Assembly: GCA_943355045.1 (NCBI GenBank)
Contig: CALRDY010000003.1
Span: 1-18,071, forward strand
DNA length: 18,071 nt
Direction of reading: 5' to 3'
Source: Candidatus Nomurabacteria bacterium
GTDB lineage: Bacteria > Patescibacteriota > Minisyncoccia > Phycocordibacterales > Phycocordibacteraceae
Shown here: piece after piece, positions 1 to 7,275 of the stretch
How the letters are laid out: every line of letters begins with the position of its first letter
Numbering within the stretch: position 1 is the first letter of the stretch
Notes under the pieces: model-generated
What the model was told of the DNA's origin: nothing
The model's input: only the letters and a program-made list of their open reading frames with translations
The model's database searches: none
Translations under genes and position numbers: made by a program

Positions 1-94
1 ATTTCCTGCTGGAAATTTGCTCTGGCTCGCGCCGTCGCGCTGCGCACGCTCCGAAATAATTGCCGCCTGCGTTTTGCATACTCCTTATGGTTTA

Positions 95-2728
95 TTAAAA
101 CTCCGCGGCGAGGTTGCCGTAGCCGGAGGTGTCGACCGGTTGGAAAGTGGCACGCTTTTCGTCGAAGAAGAGCTCGGTCGAGCCTGTCGGGCCGTTCCGG
201 TGCTTCTCGATGAGGATCTCGGCGATGTTCGGCCGGTCGCTGTCTTTGTTCATCTTGTCCTCGCGGTGGATGAACATCACGACGTCGGCGTCCTGTTCGA
301 TGGAGTTATGCACGATGAGGTCTCCGGCAACAAAATTGTGCGTGCCGGGCACTGTTGCGTCGTAGACCTCTTCAATGCCAAGTGGTGTGATAGAAGTGAT
401 TTCATCCCAATACACGTCGGATTCAGCAAGGTGCATAAGACCATCGTTCTTCAGCGCCTTCGCGACCTTTGCAAGCCGTGTGCGCGATACCCCCGTGGCC
501 GTGAGCGCCGAGCCGTTATACGCCGTCTGCAAATCATGTGCGACATCCCGCCAGCTCATACCAAGCGCATCCTTTGCAGAGCCGACCAGTTCCCAGACCT
601 CCGGCGGAAGCGTATCCGTGTTCGGGATGGGAGCGATCTTTTCGAGTGCTTGCGCGAGCTCGGCGACGATATCGCCTCGTGCGCCATAGGAGCCGACGAG
701 CGAGAGAAAGCGTGCTTGTACGGGTGCGCTTTGCACCTGCACCTGATAGCAAGGACGATAGCCTTTTTTCACACTCTCCCGTATCGAGCTCCAGATGCCG
801 AGGCGAAGCAGGAGATGTTGTACGTCTTCAGCGAGACCGCGGCTCGTGCTCGCATAATAAATCGCGGCAGACGGCGAGCGTCCGGGGAGCCTCTTCCACG
901 AAATGTTCCCGTCGGTTGCCCAAAGATGATGGAGGAAGAGCTGGATAGATATTGAATCGGAGGCGAACACTGCTTGCGGAATCCGCTTTTCATAAGAACG
1001 TACGGGCGCGATGCCGAGCGTCCGGTACCAAGCGGTAATCGGATGCGGCTTGCCGTGTGTCAGGTAATAAGGAGAAGGTAGGTAGGTGTGCCACCAATTC
1101 TTCTGCTTGATGCGGCGGGGTGTAATGCCGAAAAGGGTATGCGCGGCATGTTCTACCGCTGCAAGGTTCTTCGGGTCGGCGCTCGTGTAATGGATCGGTT
1201 GGCGCGGCAGTACACAGCCGTCACCGAGAAGATGCGCAAGCAGTATGAGCTCTTGGGTAGAAAGAAGCGACGGGGCGTTGCTCGCAGTGAGAAGACGCGG
1301 CGTGGCAAGGCGCTCGCCTTCAGAAAGCGCATCCAGTCGTTGCCACCCGTGGAGCGTTAGGAACTGATGATTGCCGGACGCCTTGATGCTGCGGCCGCTA
1401 CGGAGCTTGAGCGAGAAGACTCGTTTGCGTCCGCTCGGGAAGATGCGGCTTGCGAGCATAGGATGCAGTTGGTAGGTAGCATCCATTGAGACGAGCGGTA
1501 CAGACTCGCATCCGACCAAATCTTTAATGGGGATACGTTCGCCCGTATCGGCGCGTTGCACAAGAGTGTCGCCGGTAAGGCAGCCGGAGTCGCGCAGGTC
1601 GGAGAGGCGAGGCTTGCCGCCGCGCTGCTCGACCGCACGCGAGAGTTGCGAGAGCGCGATGACCGGCACTTCGAGCTCGCGCGCGAGCGACTTCAGGGAG
1701 CGCGAGATCTCGGTCACTTGCTGCACCATAGAGTCGGACGCTTTGGTCGAGGTCGGCGCCATGAGCTGGAGGTAGTCGACGACGATGAGCCCGATGCCGC
1801 GTTCGCGCTTCAGGCGGCGGGCGACCGCGCGCATCGCGAGGATGTTATTGCCCGGTTTGTCGTCGATGTAAATCGGCGCCTTGGAGAGTACCTCGAGCGC
1901 ATCGCGGATGCGGTTGAAGTCTTCCTCTTCTCGCACTTGGCCGGTGCGCAGTTTCCACGAGTTCACGAAGGACTCTGCCGCGAGCATGCGGTCGATGAGC
2001 TGTTCCGAGCTCATTTCAAGCGAGAAGATGCCGACCGGAACATTGTGGCGCACAGCGGCGTTCCGGGCGATGTCGAGCGCGAGCGAGGTTTTACCCATCG
2101 AGGGGCGCGCGGCGAGGATGATGAGGTCGGAAGGATGGAAGCCCGAGAGGAGGTTGTCGAGCGTCGGGAAGCCGGAAGGCACGCCGCGGATTCCATCTTC
2201 TTTTTTAGAAAGCGCTTCAATGCGGTCCCATGCTTCGTGCACCTTGTCGCCGATGGCAGTGAATTTGTGTGCGGCGGAGGCATTGCCGATGGCGTAGATG
2301 CTTTTCTCGGCCTCATCGAGCACTTCCATCGTCTCGCGCGCGTCGTCGAAGGCTGCTTCTGAAATGTTGTACGCGGCGTCGATGAGAGAGCGCATGAGGA
2401 ACTTGCGCGACACGAGCTCAGCGTAGTGGGAGAAGTTTCCCGGCGCAGGTGCCGAGCCCGCAAGCTCAGCTAAGTAACTCCTGCTTCCGGAGCGCTCGAG
2501 GAGTCCTTGATTTTGCAGTCGTTCGGAAAGAGATAGCTGATCGATCGGTTCTCCGCGGTCGGAGAGTTCGCGCATCGCCCCGAAAATAATCCGATGTTTC
2601 TCCGCATAAAAAGAATCGGGATGGATGAGGTCCGAGACGTCATGGATGGCGTCAGGCTTCAGAAGGAGGGCGCCGAGGAGCGCTCGTTCGGATTCGAGAG
2701 ATTGAGGAGGGACGCGGTCGGAGGCCAT
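95..2728 (-). CDS. dnaB: Replicative DNA helicase DnaB, intein-containing precursor
   Basis: Hexameric replicative helicase that unwinds DNA ahead of the fork. The precursor has 877 residues; removing the intein (residues 383-808) leaves 451, the normal DnaB length. The N-terminal domain opens with the typical PPQSLESERALLGALLL stretch. The RecA-like ATPase domain shows Walker A (ARPSMGKTS, about 207-215), Walker B (LIVVDYLQLM, 314-323) and, after the intein, SIEQDADVVMFIHRE and EKHRNGPTG. The ATG at 2728 is chosen because the family N-terminus starts here and an extended -10 box lies 8 nt upstream; no Shine-Dalgarno is visible. It follows cysS by 14 bp on the same strand. The extein halves join without loss at LRDSG/SIEQD, so helicase function depends on splicing. 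Product assignment is very secure. Confidence 0.97.
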   Translation of the reverse strand: MASDRVPPQSLESERALLGALLLKPDAIHDVSDLIHPDSFYAEKHRIIFGAMRELSDRGEPIDQLSLSERLQNQGLLERSGSRSYLAELAGSAPAPGNFSHYAELVSRKFLMRSLIDAAYNISEAAFDDARETMEVLDEAEKSIYAIGNASAAHKFTAIGDKVHEAWDRIEALSKKEDGIRGVPSGFPTLDNLLSGFHPSDLIILAARPSMGKTSLALDIARNAAVRHNVPVGIFSLEMSSEQLIDRMLAAESFVNSWKLRTGQVREEEDFNRIRDALEVLSKAPIYIDDKPGNNILAMRAVARRLKRERGIGLIVVDYLQLMAPTSTKASDSMVQQVTEISRSLKSLARELEVPVIALSQLSRAVEQRGGKPRLSDLRDSGCLTGDTLVQRADTGERIPIKDLVGCESVPLVSMDATYQLHPMLASRIFPSGRKRVFSLKLRSGRSIKASGNHQFLTLHGWQRLDALSEGERLATPRLLTASNAPSLLSTQELILLAHLLGDGCVLPRQPIHYTSADPKNLAAVEHAAHTLFGITPRRIKQKNWWHTYLPSPYYLTHGKPHPITAWYRTLGIAPVRSYEKRIPQAVFASDSISIQLFLHHLWATDGNISWKRLPGRSPSAAIYYASTSRGLAEDVQHLLLRLGIWSSIRESVKKGYRPCYQVQVQSAPVQARFLSLVGSYGARGDIVAELAQALEKIAPIPNTDTLPPEVWELVGSAKDALGMSWRDVAHDLQTAYNGSALTATGVSRTRLAKVAKALKNDGLMHLAESDVYWDEITSITPLGIEEVYDATVPGTHNFVAGDLIVHNSIEQDADVVMFIHREDKMNKDSDRPNIAEILIEKHRNGPTGSTELFFDEKRATFQPVDTSGYGNLAAEF
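305..1582 (-). mobile_element. DnaB intein with LAGLIDADG homing endonuclease
   Basis: Self-splicing protein element of 426 residues (precursor 383-808). Seen: it starts with Cys383 (CLTGDTLV, block A), carries a block-B-like KASGNHQFL (449-457), and ends VPGTHNFVAGDLIVHN with the His807-Asn808 pair, followed by Ser809 as the +1 nucleophile. Between the splicing halves lie two LAGLIDADG-like helices, LLAHLLGDG (Asp503) and LFLHHLWATDG (Asp606), each keeping its catalytic acid, so the endonuclease looks intact. A helix-turn-helix-like stretch (SWRDVAHDLQTAYNGS, about 725-740) precedes block F. Known: inteins at the same LRDxG/SIEQDAD site occur in cyanobacterial DnaB, for example the Synechocystis Ssp DnaB intein. 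Oddity: block B has Ser451 where the family usually has Thr. Boundaries are exact; the activity of splicing and endonuclease is inferred. Confidence 0.95.
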
Positions 2729-2736
2729 TACCGGTA

Positions 2737-2745
2737 ACTATATCA
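2737..2745 (-). promoter_or_regulatory. Extended -10 promoter for dnaB
   Basis: On the minus strand TGA TATAGT reads 8 nt before the dnaB ATG. The TG of the extended -10 lies inside the TGA stop codon of cysS. The short spacing predicts a leaderless or nearly leaderless dnaB mRNA in addition to read-through from cysS. Found by eye; no -35 claimed. Confidence 0.5.
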
Positions 2746-4218
2746 AAGAGTGACGCGAGTTAATACAGGGCCCTCCGAGCCGTCGTCGATACGGTATCCT
2801 TTCTGCTCGATTTCGCCTCGGAGACGGTCAGCTTCGGTAAAATCGCGCGCGGCGCGCGCTGCTTCCCTGCGAGCGAGCATATCCCGCATTTCTTCCGGCA
2901 TTTCTTCAGCGGAAACAGCATTGAATGCGGGCGCGCTCGTGAGCGAAAGGCCGAGGTGCGCTTCGGCGTCTTCGAGGAGTCCCCATTTTTCTTCAGGCGC
3001 ATAGTCTTCGCTCCGCAGGGAGTCCCAGAGGATGCTGAGCGCTTGCGGCGTCGCGAGGTCGTCGCGCATGACGGCGAGGAATCGTTCACGGGCTTCGGAA
3101 GGCACTGCGACGCGCTTTGATTCGCTCGCGATATCGCGCGAAAGTTTCCAGAGTCGGTCGAGCGCGCTCGCGGCGCCCGCAAGCGCGTCCCACGAGAAGG
3201 AGAGGGGAGTGCGGTACTGCGCCTGCAGGAAGAAGTAGCGCAGCGCGAGAGGATGGAATCCTTTTTTGACGACATCCGAGAGATACACGACATTGCCGAG
3301 CGACTTTGAGGCTTTCTCGCCCTGCATAGTGAGAAAGGCATTGTGCATCCAATAGTGGACGAACGTGCGACCATTTGCTGCTTCGGACTGCGCGATCTCA
3401 TTGTTGTGATGGATGTTGATGTGGTCCTCGCCGCCGGTGTGGATGTCGATCTCTTGCCCCAGAAGCGCGCGGATCATTGCCGAGCATTCGATGTGCCAGC
3501 CCGGATTGCCGCGGCCCCATGGGCTGTCCCACTGCTGGAGGTCGTGCGGCTTCGCGGTGCGCCAGAGGACGAAGTCGGCGGGGTGGCGTTTTCCTTTGAC
3601 GACTTCGACGCGCGCGCCGGCCTCGAGCTTGACTCCATGTATCCCACCGAGCTTGCCGTAGCCGGGGAACTTTTCCGTATCGAAATAGAGGCCGTCCGGC
3701 AGGCGATACGCGAAGCCTTTTTCTTCGAGCGTTTTCGCGAGTGCAATCTGTTCTTTGAGGTACTCGGTCGCGCGCGGGAAAGTGATGTCATCGGTATCGA
3801 TACTGAGGTCGCTGATGTCCTCGATGAAGAGCTTCGTATAGCGCGTCGCGATCTCCTCGGGCGTCACGTGTTCGCGTGCGGCACCCACAGCCATCTTGTC
3901 TTCGCCGCGATCGCCGTCGCCGACCAGGTGGCCGACGTCGGTAATGTTGATGACGCGCCGCACGCGGTAGCCCGCCGCAGTCAGCGTACGCGCGATCGTA
4001 TCTGAGAATACATAGGCGCGCAGATTGCCGATATGCGCTGGGCCATACACGGTCGGTCCGCACGAGTAGAGGAGTGCCAGTCCCGGCTTCCGCGATACGA
4101 AGATCTCTTTTTTACCGGAAAGGGTATTCGTCAAGAATACTTGCGGCGGCCGATACAGAGCAGCCGTGTCCCGTTTTCCGAATAGGCGTGCGAGAAGGTT
4201 CATAGGATGCTTCATCAT
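2743..4218 (-). CDS. cysS: Cysteine--tRNA ligase
   Basis: Charges tRNA-Cys with cysteine in the cytoplasm (class I synthetase); 491 residues, slightly above the usual 460-470 because of a roughly 20-residue N-terminal extension. Zinc ligands are visible as Cys53 (YSCGPTVY), Cys245 (GWHIECSAM), His270 and Glu274 (IHHNNE), and their spacing matches E. coli CysRS. The HIGH motif is HIGN (62-65). The KMSKS loop reads KASKS (302-306), so the Met is replaced by Ala. The start is uncertain: the Met-Met pair at 4218 or Met6 at 4203 are both possible, and no Shine-Dalgarno or clear -10 decides. It lies between the corA-like gene (13 bp) and dnaB (14 bp), all on the minus strand, so the three probably form one transcription unit. 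Confidence 0.97.
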   Translation of the reverse strand: MMKHPMNLLARLFGKRDTAALYRPPQVFLTNTLSGKKEIFVSRKPGLALLYSCGPTVYGPAHIGNLRAYVFSDTIARTLTAAGYRVRRVINITDVGHLVGDGDRGEDKMAVGAAREHVTPEEIATRYTKLFIEDISDLSIDTDDITFPRATEYLKEQIALAKTLEEKGFAYRLPDGLYFDTEKFPGYGKLGGIHGVKLEAGARVEVVKGKRHPADFVLWRTAKPHDLQQWDSPWGRGNPGWHIECSAMIRALLGQEIDIHTGGEDHINIHHNNEIAQSEAANGRTFVHYWMHNAFLTMQGEKASKSLGNVVYLSDVVKKGFHPLALRYFFLQAQYRTPLSFSWDALAGAASALDRLWKLSRDIASESKRVAVPSEARERFLAVMRDDLATPQALSILWDSLRSEDYAPEEKWGLLEDAEAHLGLSLTSAPAFNAVSAEEMPEEMRDMLARREAARAARDFTEADRLRGEIEQKGYRIDDGSEGPVLTRVTL

Positions 4219-4231
4219 GCTGTCGAGTACG

Positions 4232-5152
4232 CTAGAAGAGCCAGCGTTTCTTAATGAAAAACAGGGTCAGGAGCATCGCGACGCCGAACATGATCGCGAG
4301 CACGATCCAGAACGCGTTCGGCGAACTGATGAAGGGTATACCTTCCGTGCGCATCGCGAATATCCAGCTGATGAGCCCGAGCGGCAGGAAGATGAAGTTG
4401 ACGATGGTCAGCTTCTTCATGATCTCATTCTGGCCCGCTTCGAGAAGCGCGATGTTCGTCTCGCGCAATTCGCTCGCGACGGCACGATGCGTCTCGATGA
4501 GCCGCGCGACTTGCGTGCGCTCCGCGAGGATGTGTTCGGCGCGCTCGGCGAATGCGGCGTTGAAGAACTCGTGCTGTCCGAGCACGTTCAAGAAACGGCC
4601 GAGCGGTTCTTCCTGGTTCGCGAGCGCGGCTTCCATGTGCAGGAATTCGCGGCTGATGCTCGAGATCGAGCGCACCGTCGTGCGCTCGGCGCCGTCGAAC
4701 ATGTCCCGTTCGACATGCGCGAGATGGTCCACGACGTGGTTGATATGGTCGCGTACCGACGTATAGAGGTGTACGAAAAGAATCTCGAAGAGGACGTCGG
4801 CCGTGAGGAGTGTGTGCGGCGCAACGAGCTTCTGCGTTTCGAGCAGCTTCTTCAGGTGATAGAGGGGCGCGATGACTTCGTACCGGACTGTCAGGATGAA
4901 ATGCTTTCCGACAATGACGTCGATTTCCTGATTTCCGGTCTCGCCGTTTTCCGCGCCGTGCGCTGGGAAATGGAGGACGAGGAGCGCCGCGCCTGCATCG
5001 GCAGCAACAAGCGGCACGGGGGTAGGGGAGAGCAGCTCTTTCTCAATGCGTCCGCTGATCGAGAATTCGCTCGCGATCTGCTGCATCTCCTCTTCGCTCG
5101 GCTGTTCGAGATCGACCCATACCCCGCCGTGGTATTCGTATCGAAATATCAT
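4232..5152 (-). CDS. CorA-family divalent cation transporter (divergent, GMN motif not conserved)
   Basis: Probable inner-membrane cation channel or transporter of the CorA superfamily, about 306 residues. Seen: a long soluble N-terminal domain, a helix-rich stretch around 120-250 (the stalk of CorA), and two C-terminal membrane segments (about 251-266 and 281-299) ending in a positive tail, KKRWLF. The two-helix carboxy end after MKKLTIVNFIFLPLGLISWIF is typical of CorA. The signature Gly-Met-Asn at the end of the first helix reads Ala-Met-Arg (266-268), followed by TEGIPF where the periplasmic loop would be. The ATG at 5152 is preferred over a GTG two codons upstream because an extended -10 box ends 6 nt before the ATG and the GTG lies directly behind it. 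Ion specificity, and whether it transports at all, cannot be read from the sequence; ZntB-like export is an alternative. Confidence 0.8.
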   Translation of the reverse strand: MIFRYEYHGGVWVDLEQPSEEEMQQIASEFSISGRIEKELLSPTPVPLVAADAGAALLVLHFPAHGAENGETGNQEIDVIVGKHFILTVRYEVIAPLYHLKKLLETQKLVAPHTLLTADVLFEILFVHLYTSVRDHINHVVDHLAHVERDMFDGAERTTVRSISSISREFLHMEAALANQEEPLGRFLNVLGQHEFFNAAFAERAEHILAERTQVARLIETHRAVASELRETNIALLEAGQNEIMKKLTIVNFIFLPLGLISWIFAMRTEGIPFISSPNAFWIVLAIMFGVAMLLTLFFIKKRWLF

Positions 5153-5158
5153 GCGCAC

Positions 5159-5167
5159 AGAATACCA
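5159..5167 (-). promoter_or_regulatory. Extended -10 promoter for the corA-like gene
   Basis: Minus strand TGG TATTCT, followed by six bases (GTGCGC) and then the ATG at 5152. This places +1 at or next to the start codon. It decides the start against the in-frame GTG, which would be the first transcribed bases or untranscribed. Confidence 0.5.
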
Positions 5168-5185
5168 TAGGCATTGGCGCTCTTA

Positions 5186-5194
5186 TGCTAAACT
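5186..5194 (+). promoter_or_regulatory. Extended -10 promoter for the S41 protease gene
   Basis: TGC TAAACT on the plus strand lies 7 nt before the ATG at 5202. It faces the corA-like promoter 18 bp away. The hexamer is a 4/6 match to TATAAT, helped by the TGn extension. An overlapping TATGCT (5184-5189) is an alternative hexamer, 12 nt from the ATG. Confidence 0.4.
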
Positions 5195-5201
5195 GTGCGA
5201 A

Positions 5202-6455
5202 ATGGAATCGAGAGAATCATCTTTTCGAGGGCAGGGCGTCGCGGTGCGCGGCGTCTCATTCGCGCTTGTCGCCGCGCTTTCTTTCATCATCGGCCTTTCC
5301 GTGGGTACGAGCGGCTCCGCCGCGACGGTCGCGGCGCATATCCCGTTCATCGGCGACGGTCTCGATGCGACACCGGATGCCAACGTCGATCTGGCCGCTT
5401 TCTGGAAGGCGTGGAATGCGCTTTCCGTGAACTACGTCAACACACACGCTTCTTCCACGCTCCCTACGACGAAAGAGCGGCTGCACGGCGCCATCAGCGG
5501 TCTCGCCGCCGCGTACGGCGATCCGTACACCGTGTTCTTCCCGCCGGAAGAAGCGAAAGCGTTCGCAGACAACATTTCAGGAAGCTTCGCGGGCGTCGGC
5601 ATGGAGATCGGCATGAAAGAGACGGTCTTGACGGTCATCGCTCCGCTCAAAGGCACGCCCGCGGAAGCAGCGGGAATCCTCGCGGGCGACCAGATCGCCG
5701 CTATCGACGGGAAATCGACTGACGGCCTCTCGGTCGAGAAAGCGGTCAGCAAGATTCGTGGCCCGATCGGCACGACGGTATCCTTTACCATCATCCGCGG
5801 CGACAAATCGCTCGATATCAAGATCGTCCGCGATACGATTCAGGTGCCCGAGACCAAGGACAGCCTTGATGAGAAGAGCGGCGTCTACAGCATCGCTCTG
5901 TACGAATTCACGTCGAATTCCGCGAGTCTTTTCAGCCAGGCTTTCGCGCGGTTTAAAGCATCGGGCTCGCAGAAGCTCGTCATCGACCTGCGCAGCAATC
6001 CGGGCGGGTATCTCGACGCTGCGGTCGACATCGCGAGCCACTTCCTTCCGAGGGGCGCGGTCGTCGTGACGGAAGACTTCGGTGGCAAGGAGGAGAATCA
6101 GGTGCATACGAGTCTCGGCTATAACGACCTGCCGCCGGGGACGAAAATCGTCGTACTCATCGACAGCGGCTCCGCTTCCGCCTCCGAAATCTTCGCGGGA
6201 GCCTTGCAGGATGCGCATATCGCGACACTAATCGGGATGAAATCATTTGGTAAAGGCTCGGTACAGACATTGCTGGACCTCGACGGCGGATCGCTCAAGG
6301 TTACGGTGGCCCGCTGGGTCACTCCCGCCGGGCACTGGATCATGGGCGACGGCGTCACGCCGGATATCAAAGTGCCGTTTACTGCCGCCGATGCCGTCGC
6401 GAAGCGCGACCCGCAGATGGCGCGCGCGATCGATTTTTTGACCAGAAGCAGATGA
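5202..6455 (+). CDS. S41 family carboxy-terminal processing protease (CtpA/Prc type)
   Basis: Membrane-anchored serine protease that cuts C-termini of extracytoplasmic proteins; 417 residues from the chosen ATG. Domain order: a short basic N-terminus, a signal-anchor helix (about 17-38), an N-terminal region with YGDPYTVFFPPEEAKAF (105-121), a PDZ domain (about 125-205, SGSFAGVGMEIG onward), then the S41 core. The nucleophile is Ser326 (SGSASASEIF) and the general base Lys351 (FGKGSVQT); their spacing of 25 matches Ser430-Lys455 of E. coli Tsp. LRSNPGGYLDAAV (263-275) is the conserved strand-loop. An upstream in-frame ATG at 5046 would run through the corA-like gene and is rejected. No Shine-Dalgarno is present. 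rplI follows after 19 bp. Substrates are unknown; in CPR cells wall-associated proteins are plausible. Confidence 0.95.
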   Translation: MESRESSFRGQGVAVRGVSFALVAALSFIIGLSVGTSGSAATVAAHIPFIGDGLDATPDANVDLAAFWKAWNALSVNYVNTHASSTLPTTKERLHGAISGLAAAYGDPYTVFFPPEEAKAFADNISGSFAGVGMEIGMKETVLTVIAPLKGTPAEAAGILAGDQIAAIDGKSTDGLSVEKAVSKIRGPIGTTVSFTIIRGDKSLDIKIVRDTIQVPETKDSLDEKSGVYSIALYEFTSNSASLFSQAFARFKASGSQKLVIDLRSNPGGYLDAAVDIASHFLPRGAVVVTEDFGGKEENQVHTSLGYNDLPPGTKIVVLIDSGSASASEIFAGALQDAHIATLIGMKSFGKGSVQTLLDLDGGSLKVTVARWVTPAGHWIMGDGVTPDIKVPFTAADAVAKRDPQMARAIDFLTRSR

Positions 6456-6460
6456 TAGGG

Positions 6461-6466
6461 TATCCT
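6461..6466 (+). promoter_or_regulatory. Possible -10 box for rplI
   Basis: TATCCT lies 8 nt before the rplI ATG, just behind the stop of the S41 protease gene. No TGn extension is present, so it is weaker than neighbouring examples. Confidence 0.3.
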
Positions 6467-6474
6467 GGCCTCAC

Positions 6475-6918
6475 ATGAAAGTAATTATTTTGAAAGACAT
6501 AAAGGGGGTTGGGCGCAAGCACGAGACGATTGAGACGTCCGACGGTCACGCGTTGAATTACCTTATTCCGAAGAAGCTCGCTATCGCGGCGACACCCTCG
6601 GCGATGAAGGAGGCCGAGCAGCGCCGCAAGCAGGTCACTGACCGCGCAGCGCTCGATACGGCGCTCCTCGCGCAAAATATCGCGACGCTCGCCGAGACGC
6701 GCATCGTGATCAAGGCGAAGGCAAATGAGAAGGGTCATCTCTATGACGCGGTAGGGGAGCCGGAAATCCGGAAGGCGGCGAAGGAGCAGGCGCGCATCGA
6801 TCTTTCTGACGATGCAATCAAGCTCGAGAAGCCGATCAAGGAGCTCGGTACGTTCGATGTTCCGGTTGCTGTCGGCGAAGTCTTCGGGAAGTTTTCCATC
6901 ATCATCGAGGCTGAATAG
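6475..6918 (+). CDS. rplI: 50S ribosomal protein L9
   Basis: Large-subunit protein that binds 23S rRNA near the L1 stalk. It has 147 residues, the usual length. The N-terminal domain MKVIILKDIKGVGRKHETIE, followed by DGHALNYLIPKKLA, is the family signature. A charged linker helix (about 43-75, AMKEAEQRRKQV onward) connects to the C-terminal domain, which ends AVGEVFGKFSIIIEAE. The start is fixed by the conserved MKVI. It follows the S41 gene on the same strand and ends just before a strong terminator. Some CPR lineages are reported to lack L9, so its presence helps narrow the lineage but does not settle it. Confidence 0.96.
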   Translation: MKVIILKDIKGVGRKHETIETSDGHALNYLIPKKLAIAATPSAMKEAEQRRKQVTDRAALDTALLAQNIATLAETRIVIKAKANEKGHLYDAVGEPEIRKAAKEQARIDLSDDAIKLEKPIKELGTFDVPVAVGEVFGKFSIIIEAE

Positions 6919-6928
6919 GTAGAGGAGG

Positions 6929-6969
6929 AAACAAAAAACGCGGCGCTTTGAGCGCCGCGTTTTTTGTTT
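6929..6969. terminator. Bidirectional Rho-independent terminator between rplI and rpmA
   Basis: A perfect 19-bp inverted repeat (6929-6947 and 6951-6969) with a 3-nt loop (TTG). The GC core is CGCGGCGCT/AGCGCCGCG, flanked by six A on the left and six T on the right, so it ends transcripts in both directions. It fits the convergent rplI (+) and rpmA (-), whose stops lie 10-12 nt away. Confidence 0.95.
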
Positions 6970-6980
6970 GACTCTGGAGA

Positions 6981-7256
6981 TTAGACGATGACGTCGGCTA
7001 CTTTCTTTGCGAAAATGCGTCCGGTAAAGCTCGTCTTGCGGCGGCTGCGGTAGGCGACCGTTCCGGTAGCAAGCGAAAAGAGCGTGTGGTCGCGACCGAC
7101 GGCGACGTTCTTGCCCGCCTCAATCTTCGTACCGCGCTGGCGGACGATGACCATGCCCGGACGAGCGGCTGCGCCGTCGGCGAGCTTCACGCCGAGGTAT
7201 TTCGGGTTTGATGTATTAAGGTTTTTCGCTGAGCCGCCGGCTTTGGTTGATGCCAT
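6981..7256 (-). CDS. rpmA: 50S ribosomal protein L27
   Basis: Large-subunit protein whose N-terminus reaches the peptidyl-transferase centre; 91 residues. The family pattern is clear: MASTKAGGSAKN at the N-terminus, KYLGVKLADGAAARPGMVIVRQRGTK (19-44) and VAVGRDHTLFSLATGTVAY (51-69). No cleavable Firmicutes-type N-terminal extension is present. The usual partner rplU (L21) is not adjacent. Transcription is probably from the extended -10 box at 7279-7287, giving a leader of about 15 nt without an obvious Shine-Dalgarno. The gene is convergent with rplI across the shared terminator. Confidence 0.96.
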   Translation of the reverse strand: MASTKAGGSAKNLNTSNPKYLGVKLADGAAARPGMVIVRQRGTKIEAGKNVAVGRDHTLFSLATGTVAYRSRRKTSFTGRIFAKKVADVIV

Positions 7257-7258
7257 AG

Positions 7259-7267
7259 TGGTATAGT
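7259..7267 (+). promoter_or_regulatory. Extended -10 promoter for the Ada-like membrane protein
   Basis: TGG TATAGT lies 8 nt before the ATG at 7276. It sits in the short gap to the divergent rpmA start, so the two promoters overlap. Confidence 0.5.
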
Positions 7268-7275
7268 TTTACCTG

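Noticed and set aside
1..16. ATTTCC-TGCT-GGAAAT hairpin at the window start
   Set aside because: The 6-bp AT-rich stem without a T-run is too weak to call a dnaB terminator.
1..79. Partial minus-strand frame beginning ATG at 79, preceded by AAGGAGT
   Set aside because: The Shine-Dalgarno-like run is only 1 nt from the ATG, too close, and just 26 codons are visible (MQNAGGNYFGACAARRR...) with no recognisable family. It could be a real downstream gene, but the window cannot show it.
17..955. Long plus-strand open frame opposite the 3' part of dnaB
   Set aside because: It is antisense to a certain gene, has arginine/valine-rich shadow composition and no recognisable domain.
1556..2362. 268-codon plus-strand open frame opposite dnaB
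   Set aside because: Composition is typical of the complement of a GC-rich gene and it matches no family; dnaB on the other strand is certain.
3343..5170. Long plus-strand open frames opposite cysS (3343-4005) and the corA-like gene (4166-5170)
   Set aside because: They are shadows of GC-rich genes on the minus strand, acidic or arginine-rich without hydrophobic pattern or motifs.
5046..5201. Upstream in-frame extension of the S41 protease
   Set aside because: It would overlap the divergent corA-like gene and lacks a signal sequence; the ATG at 5202 directly precedes the signal anchor.
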